Origin: Arthrobacter frigidicola | GTDB lineage: Bacteria; Actinomycetota; Actinomycetes; Actinomycetales; Micrococcaceae | Direction of reading: 5' to 3' | Length of the DNA stretch: 64,000 nucleotides | Assembly: GCA_003602285.1 (NCBI GenBank) | Contig: QZVU01000001.1 | Span: 248,001-312,000 of the forward strand | Shown here: positions 59,186 to 64,000 of the stretch, one piece after another | Layout: each line of letters begins with the position of its first letter | Position numbering within the stretch: position 1 is the first letter of the stretch | Notes under the pieces: generated by a model | The model's input: only the letters and a program-made list of their open reading frames with translations | The model's database searches: none | Told to the model about the DNA's origin: nothing | Translations under genes and position numbers: made by a program

Positions 59186-59815
59186 TCAGGCCAGGGCCGA
59201 CGAAGCGATGGACGCCGCCACGAGCGCAGCGGCCACCCCGATCAGCAGCCAGTTCACGCTCCGGGTCACCACCGCCGAGTCGGTGAGGTCAACGTCGAGG
59301 GAACCGCTGCCGATGAGTTTCTCCCACCGGCTGCGGACAAGGAACGCGGCGTAGCCGGAGTCGGTATGTGTGAGGTCGCCCGGGCGTACGGAGCGCTCCG
59401 GTCCGTAACTGCTTCCGGGAAGGTTGGCCAGGTGCTCGGGCTTTCCCGCGTGGGTGCCCCAGACCCCGGGGGCAGGCGCGGCCCAGGCCGTGTAGGAGCC
59501 ACGTGGCGTGACGAGCTTCAGCGCAAACTTGGTATCGACATGCACCAGCGCGGCCCATGGCACCGAGACGGTGATCAGCGGGTTCCGCAGGGTCACGGCG
59601 TCCGGATCCACCTCAACGGACGGGTACCAGAACAACCACCACGCCGCGAAGGCGAAGGCGATGAGCGGCCAGCCCGCCAGCAGTCCGGAAACCCCTTCCG
59701 CCACCACCACGGACACCAGGCCCACCGCGGTCAGGGCGAAGGCCACCGCCGTGAAGACCTTGCTGGTGCGCGGTCGGAACACTGTGGTGACGGGTCCGCC
59801 CGTGGCGCTGCTCAT
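59186..59815 (-). CDS. PH-domain membrane protein (bacterial PH, antisense in the transporter locus)
   Basis: A 209-residue protein with an N-terminal pair of hydrophobic segments (VFTAVAFALTAVGLVSVVVAEG and LLAGWPLIAFAFAAWWLFWYP), a bacterial PH-like domain (VEVDPDAVTLRNPLITVSVPWAALVHVDTKFALKLVTPRGSYTAWAAPAPG), and a last hydrophobic segment (WLLIGVAAALVAASIASSALA). Function unknown. It is on the opposite strand, between dppC and the double ATPase gene, so read-through from dppC to the ATPase would make antisense RNA to it. Confidence 0.82.
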   Translation of the reverse strand: MSSATGGPVTTVFRPRTSKVFTAVAFALTAVGLVSVVVAEGVSGLLAGWPLIAFAFAAWWLFWYPSVEVDPDAVTLRNPLITVSVPWAALVHVDTKFALKLVTPRGSYTAWAAPAPGVWGTHAGKPEHLANLPGSSYGPERSVRPGDLTHTDSGYAAFLVRSRWEKLIGSGSLDVDLTDSAVVTRSVNWLLIGVAAALVAASIASSALA

Positions 59816-59910
59816 CGCTCCATGATTCCAGCATTTTCCTCCGGTGGGGCAACCGAAGACCCCACGGCGGATACACAGTTCCCGGGTGCCGGGCGGAAGG
59901 ACAGCGCGTC

Positions 59911-61722
59911 ATGAGCAGCGAAGTTATCGACGGTCCCGACCGGAACGACCCGCGGGACCCGCGTGGACCGGTGCTGGAGGTGCGCAATCTCAGCGTCGAC
60001 TTCGGCGTCGAGAAGAAGTGGGTGCCGGCGGCGATCAACCTGAACTACTACGTCAACGCCGGTGAGGTGCTGGCGATCGTGGGCGAGTCCGGCTCGGGCA
60101 AGAGCGCAAGCTCAATGTCCCTCCTGGGGCTGCTTCCCTCGAACAGCCGGGTCACCGGCGAGGTGCTGCTCAACGGCAGGTCGGTGCTCACCATGTCGGC
60201 GGCGCAGCTGCGCGAGGTACGCGGCAGCGAGGTGGCCGTGATCTTCCAGGAGCCGATGACGGCACTCAACCCCGTGTACACCGTGGGCTTCCAGATCGTC
60301 GAAACCCTGCGCCTCCACAACGAGATGTCCCCGGACGCAGCCAAGCAGCGGGCCCTGGCCCTGCTGGACATGGTCGAGCTTCCCGACCCGGACAAGGCGT
60401 TCCGGTCTTACCCGCACCAGCTCTCCGGCGGGCAGCGCCAGCGTGCCATGATCGCGCAGTCCCTCTCCTGCGATCCCAAGCTGCTGATCGCCGACGAGCC
60501 CACCACGGCGCTTGACGTGACGGTGCAGGCGGAGATCCTCGACCTGATGCGCAACCTGCGCACCAAGCTCGACAGCGCCATCGTCCTCATCACCCACGAC
60601 ATGGGTGTGGTGGCCGACCTCGCCGACCGCATCGCGGTTATGCGCAAGGGCGAAATCGTCGAGACGGGAACCGCCGAGCAGATCTTCGGGAACCCGCAGC
60701 ACGAGTACACCCGGGCACTCCTCGCGGCGGTGCCGCACCTCGGCCAGGGGATGGGCGATGACGACGTCGACATCACGGCCGCGCTCGCTGCCGCAACCCA
60801 CTCGGAACTCGTCGGCGTCGACCGTGACGAGCTGGAACGCCGCGAGCGGGAGGTCCTGGCCGGCCTGCAGGAGGAGTCCGTGCCCCAGGCCGATCCGGTC
60901 CTCGAGTTGAAGAACGTCGCGATCGAGTACCCCAAGCAGGGCCGCGTGCCGGCCTTCCGCGCCGTCGAGGGGGCGAACCTCGTGGTCTATCCCGGCCAGG
61001 TCATCGGCCTGGTGGGGGAGTCCGGCTCAGGCAAGACGACCATCGGCCGGGCCGCGGTCGGCCTGCTTCCGGTGGCCGAAGGAACGCTGTCCGTCGTCGG
61101 GACCGACATCTCGGGCTTCCGTCCCGCCTCCAAGGAGCTGGCAGCGGTGCGCCGCCACGTGGGAATGGTCTTTCAGGACCCGTCATCGTCCTTGAACCCG
61201 CGGCTGCCGATTGGCGAGAGCATCGGCGAGCCGATGTACCTGGCCCGTGAGGCCAAGGGTGCGGAACTGCAGAAACGCATCGAGGCACTCCTCGACCAGG
61301 TCGAGCTGCCGCGGAGCTACCGGAACCGCTACCCCCACGAGCTCTCCGGCGGGCAAAAGCAGCGGGTCGGTATCGCGCGGGCGCTCTCGCTGCGACCGAA
61401 GCTCATGGTCGCCGACGAGCCGACCTCAGCCCTGGACGTCTCCGTCCAGGCCCGGGTGCTCGAACTGTTCCAGAACCTGCAGCGCGAACTTGGCTTCGCC
61501 TGCCTGTTCGTCACCCACGACCTGGCCGTGGTCGACGTCCTCGCGGACCATATCTGCGTGATGCAGCGCGGCCGGATCGTGGAGCAGGGGACCCGCGACC
61601 AGATCCTGCGCAGCCCCCAGGATCCCTACACCCAGCGGCTGCTCGCCGCCGTCCCCCTTCCGGACCCGCAGAAGCAGCGCGAGCGGCGCGAACTGCGCGC
61701 CCAGCTGCTGGCCGCGGAGTAG
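59911..61722 (+). CDS. Dipeptide/oligopeptide ABC transporter, fused double ATP-binding protein (DppD-DppF)
   Basis: A 603-residue protein with two ATPase domains in one chain. Domain 1: Walker A GESGSGKSA (about residues 55-63), signature LSGGQRQRAMIAQ, Walker B LLIADEPTTALDVTVQ. Domain 2: Walker A GESGSGKTT (about residues 370-378), signature LSGGQKQRVGIARAL, Walker B LMVADEPTSALDVSVQ. Both have the oligopeptide-permease extension after the H-loop (THDMGVVADLADRIAVM and THDLAVVDVLADHICVM). It drives the DppB-DppC channel and is last in this set before the second binding-protein gene. Confidence 0.95.
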   Translation: MSSEVIDGPDRNDPRDPRGPVLEVRNLSVDFGVEKKWVPAAINLNYYVNAGEVLAIVGESGSGKSASSMSLLGLLPSNSRVTGEVLLNGRSVLTMSAAQLREVRGSEVAVIFQEPMTALNPVYTVGFQIVETLRLHNEMSPDAAKQRALALLDMVELPDPDKAFRSYPHQLSGGQRQRAMIAQSLSCDPKLLIADEPTTALDVTVQAEILDLMRNLRTKLDSAIVLITHDMGVVADLADRIAVMRKGEIVETGTAEQIFGNPQHEYTRALLAAVPHLGQGMGDDDVDITAALAAATHSELVGVDRDELERREREVLAGLQEESVPQADPVLELKNVAIEYPKQGRVPAFRAVEGANLVVYPGQVIGLVGESGSGKTTIGRAAVGLLPVAEGTLSVVGTDISGFRPASKELAAVRRHVGMVFQDPSSSLNPRLPIGESIGEPMYLAREAKGAELQKRIEALLDQVELPRSYRNRYPHELSGGQKQRVGIARALSLRPKLMVADEPTSALDVSVQARVLELFQNLQRELGFACLFVTHDLAVVDVLADHICVMQRGRIVEQGTRDQILRSPQDPYTQRLLAAVPLPDPQKQRERRELRAQLLAAE

Positions 61723-62073
61723 GCAAACCGACGGCCTGCCGGTGCTCCGCCGCCTGCCGGCGGGGTGCCGCCGCGGCTGTGGCGGGGGATACAGCGTTGT
61801 ACCGAAATGCCTCCGCGGGTCATTCGAGGCACGGACGTTACCAAATCGTGACCTTTCCGGCCGCTGTCCTCCTCACCTGCGGCAGCGTCTGTTCCCCGCC
61901 CGTTTCCTGAGTATTCGCTGAAAGTTTTCGCCCGTTGCCGCCGTGCCTGCGTTTCTTGGGGCAAACCCGTGGGGCATATGATTTCCCGGTGTGAGTTGGC
62001 TCATGCGTACCATTCGAGTCCAACAGCCCCGGCCGTAACAGCGCCGGGTGAAACCTAACAACTAGGAGGCGGA
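61723..62073. other. Promoter region of the second binding-protein gene
   Basis: About 350 bases. CCGCCTGCCGGCGG near 61750 is a weak hairpin after the ATPase gene. CATATGAT near 61976 resembles a -10 box. The ACGTTACCAAATCGTGACC segment near 61832 is AT-richer than its surroundings and may be regulatory. No coding frame with homology. Confidence 0.45.
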
Positions 62074-63717
62074 ATGCGTTTCACGCGCAATTCCAGAATT
62101 CTCAGCGTGGCAGCTGTCGCTGTCTTCGCGCTGAGCGCATGCGGCGGCGGCGGCGGAAGCACCGACGAAGCAGCTACCGGCGGCAACACCGATGCCGTCA
62201 TCGTGGTCGACGGCTCTGAACCCCAGAACCCGCTGATCCCGACCAGCACGAACGAAGTCGGCGGCGGAGCCGTCCTCGACCTCATCTTCGCCGGGCTCGT
62301 CAGCTACGACGCCGATGGCAAGGTGCAGAACGAGGTCGCCGAGTCCATCGAGACCGAAGATGCCCAGAACTACACGATCACCCTGAAGGAGGGCATGACC
62401 TTTACCAATGGCGATCCGGTCACTGCCAGCTCCTTCGTTGACGCGTGGAACTACGGTGCCGCAGCCAAGAACGCCCAGCTGAGCAGCTACTTCTTCGAGA
62501 GCATCGAAGGCTACGCCGAAGCCAGTGCAGAAGGCTCAACCGTGACGGAGATGAGCGGCCTGAAGGTTGTCGACGACAAGACCTTCACCGTCGCCCTGTC
62601 GCAGCCCGAATCGGACTGGCCCCAGCGCCTCGGCTACAGCGCGTTCTACCCGCTGCCCGCCGACGCCCTGAAGGACCCTAAGGCGTTCGGCGAGAACCCG
62701 GTCGGCAACGGCCCGTACAAGTTCGCCGCCGAAGGTGCCTGGAAGCACAACGAGCAGATCGAGCTTGTGCCGAACGAGGATTATGAAGGTCCGCAGGAGC
62801 CCAAGAACGGCGGCATCACCTTCAAGATCTACCAGAACGACACGACGGCCTACCAGGACCTGATTTCGGACAACCTGGATGTGCTGAAGACCATCCCGAC
62901 GTCCGACATCAAGAACTTCAAGAACGACCTTGGTGAGCGCTCGATCGAGTCCCCGTACGCCGGCAACCAGACCATCGCCGTGCCGTACTACCTGAAGAAC
63001 TGGGACGGCGAGGCAGGCAAGCTGCGTCGCCAGGCCCTGTCGATGGCCATCAACCGTGACGAGATCACCGAGGTGATCTTCAACGGCGGCCGCGAGCCCG
63101 CCAAGGAGTTCACCGCTCCGGTCCTCCCCGGCTTCGAGGAAGACCTGCCCGGCAGCGAGAACCTCGAGTACAACCCGGAGAAGGCCAAGGAACTGTGGGC
63201 CGAGGCCGAGAAGCTCGAGCCTTACGACGCCTCCGAGCCCCTGACCATCGGCTACAACGCCGACAAGGGCGATCACAAGACCTGGGTTGAGGCACTGGTC
63301 AACAGCGTCAAGAACACCCTGGGTATCGAGATCACCGGCAAGCCGTACGCCACCTTCAAGGAAGCCCGCACCGAGGCGACCGAGCAGACCCTCACCGGCG
63401 CGATCCGGTCGGGCTGGCAGGCAGACTACCCCTCGCTGTACAACTTCCTCGGACCGATCTACGCCACCGGCGCCGGATCCAACGACTCCGTGTACACCAA
63501 CGAGGAGTTCGACAAGGCCCTGAAGGAAGGGCTTGCCGCGGAGTCCGTCGAAGAGGGCAACAAGGCAATGAACGAGGCACAGGAGACCCTCCTCGAGGAC
63601 CTTCCGGCCATCCCGCTGTGGTACCAGGTCGCCCAGGGCGGCTGGAGCAACAACGTGGACAATGTTGAATTCGGCTGGAACGGCGTACCTCTGTACCACG
63701 CCATCACCGGCAAGTAA
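62074..63717 (+). CDS. Peptide-type ABC transporter substrate-binding lipoprotein (SBP family 5), second copy
   Basis: A 547-residue binding protein. AGGAGG lies 5 bases before the ATG at 62074, and the stretch AGGAGGCGGAATGCGTTTC is shared with the first binding-protein gene (54624). The signal MRFTRNSRILSVAAVAVFALSACGGGGG has lipobox LSAC. Family features include NPLIPTSTNEVGGGAVLDLIFAGLVSYDADGKVQNEVAESIETEDAQNYTITLKEGMTFTNGDPVTA and AMSINRDEI-like KLRRQALSMAINRDEITEVIFNGG. It is distinct in sequence from the first copy, so the two probably bind different ligands. A terminator follows, then the start of another DppB gene. Confidence 0.93.
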   Translation: MRFTRNSRILSVAAVAVFALSACGGGGGSTDEAATGGNTDAVIVVDGSEPQNPLIPTSTNEVGGGAVLDLIFAGLVSYDADGKVQNEVAESIETEDAQNYTITLKEGMTFTNGDPVTASSFVDAWNYGAAAKNAQLSSYFFESIEGYAEASAEGSTVTEMSGLKVVDDKTFTVALSQPESDWPQRLGYSAFYPLPADALKDPKAFGENPVGNGPYKFAAEGAWKHNEQIELVPNEDYEGPQEPKNGGITFKIYQNDTTAYQDLISDNLDVLKTIPTSDIKNFKNDLGERSIESPYAGNQTIAVPYYLKNWDGEAGKLRRQALSMAINRDEITEVIFNGGREPAKEFTAPVLPGFEEDLPGSENLEYNPEKAKELWAEAEKLEPYDASEPLTIGYNADKGDHKTWVEALVNSVKNTLGIEITGKPYATFKEARTEATEQTLTGAIRSGWQADYPSLYNFLGPIYATGAGSNDSVYTNEEFDKALKEGLAAESVEEGNKAMNEAQETLLEDLPAIPLWYQVAQGGWSNNVDNVEFGWNGVPLYHAITGK

Positions 63718-63727
63718 TCCGACACGG

Positions 63728-63760
63728 AATGGGGGCCTGTCTCTGGCGGGCCCCCATTTT
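63728..63760 (+). terminator. Terminator after second binding-protein gene
   Basis: AATGGGGGCC (63728-63737) pairs with GGCCCCCATT (63749-63758), followed by TTCCG. Like the hairpin at 56450, it lies between a binding-protein gene and a permease gene and may reduce permease expression. Confidence 0.7.
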
Positions 63761-63791
63761 CCGTGCTCCAACGAAAAGGTTCCAACCTAAA

Positions 63792-63851
63792 ATGAGCAAC
63801 CCCCAAGAGCGTTCCGTCCGAACGCCTGACGCGCCGGGAGGTGCGCACTAA
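63792..63851 (+). CDS. Tiny ORF overlapping the second DppB start
   Basis: ATG 63792 begins a 19-codon frame (MSNPQERSVRTPDAPGGAH) whose TAA overlaps the permease ATG in TAATG. CGGGAGG, the ribosome site of the permease, lies within it. It may serve only to couple translation, or be chance. Confidence 0.3.
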   Translation: MSNPQERSVRTPDAPGGAH

Positions 63852-64000
63852 TGACCTGGTATGTTTCCCGGCGCTTCCTGCAGCTGATTCCGGTCTTCCT
63901 CGGAGCCACGCTCCTCGTCTATTTCCTGGTTTTCAGCCTTCCCGGCGACGCCACTGCAGCCATCTGTGGTGAGCGCGGATGTACCCCCGCCGTCGTCACC
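63851..64000 (+). CDS. ABC transporter permease, DppB/OppB type, N-terminal part, cut by window end
   Basis: Fifty codons are visible: MTWYVSRRFLQLIPVFLGATLLVYFLVFSLPGDATAAICGERGC, the typical DppB beginning (a basic start, one long hydrophobic segment, then the PGDP-like turn). GGGAGG lies 7-8 bases before the ATG. It follows the second binding-protein gene and a terminator, and probably begins the permease part of a second transporter or a second permease set for the same ATPase. Confidence 0.85.
   Translation, partial: MTWYVSRRFLQLIPVFLGATLLVYFLVFSLPGDATAAICGERGCTPAVVT

Overview
The window is high-GC DNA with Shine-Dalgarno starts, many GTG starts, LuxR/TetR/MerR/HxlR-type regulators and an Arthrobacter-like housekeeping block (alaA, xseAB, ispH, rmuC, ychF). 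This points to an actinobacterium of the Micrococcaceae type (Arthrobacter or a close relative). That placement is inferred from gene content only. I found no tRNA, rRNA or CRISPR array.

Layout. 0-10 kb is core chromosome: tandem osmoprotectant-binding lipoproteins (the first cut by the window edge), the alanine aminotransferase alaA, a broken PPK2 polyphosphate kinase, xseA/xseB, a membrane protein, ispH, rmuC and ychF. 10-11.7 kb looks like a small insertion at the 3' end of ychF. Three copies of the ychF 3' end (two displaced ones, encoding the octapeptides VVEFSFNV and VVEFRFNV) bracket a lone PD-(D/E)XK-type nuclease gene, with no integrase. 11.8-14.4 kb holds a cysteine-free photolyase/cryptochrome of the COG3046 type, a SnoaL-like protein and hairpins.

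14.4-24.1 kb is a probable envelope-stress or drug-response module. A six-gene minus-strand operon (ABC-2 ATPase, permease, small membrane protein, beta-lactamase-fold lipoprotein, MacB-like ATPase, FtsX-like permease) is divergent from a histidine kinase and a LuxR-type response regulator. The shared intergenic region carries three 23-bp tandem repeats. A shrunken, diverged copy of the same operon, keeping only gene ends and the operator region, lies at 14.4-14.9 kb next to an AI-2E family transporter.

24-53 kb is an accessory stretch of regulator/enzyme pairs: MerR, SDR/AraC, MerR, NAD(P)-binding reductase, small efflux protein, alpha/beta hydrolase/CGNR, SnoaL, NmrA-like/MarR, LtrA, flavodoxin-like reductase, GNAT, DUF5996, CPBP protease/TetR/ABC exporter, HxlR/enoyl-CoA hydratase, a second methionine aminopeptidase with an XRE regulator, hydrolase/TetR/DUF2568, aldo/keto reductase, hydrolase/TetR, a DHFR-like reductase, a decayed acetyltransferase and an intact PPK2. 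Several divergent pairs have clear palindromic operators. A perfect 32-bp palindrome at the CPBP/TetR pair recurs in degenerate form upstream of the neighbouring ABC exporter operon, so one TetR protein probably controls both. Decay is visible in this region: the acetyltransferase, a frameshifted DUF1345-like gene and a truncated divergent ORF.

53-64 kb is a peptide/nickel-type ABC transporter locus: lipoprotein, substrate-binding protein, DppB with an unusually long membrane insertion, DppC, an antisense PH-domain membrane protein, a double ATPase, a second binding protein, and the start of a second DppB at the window edge.
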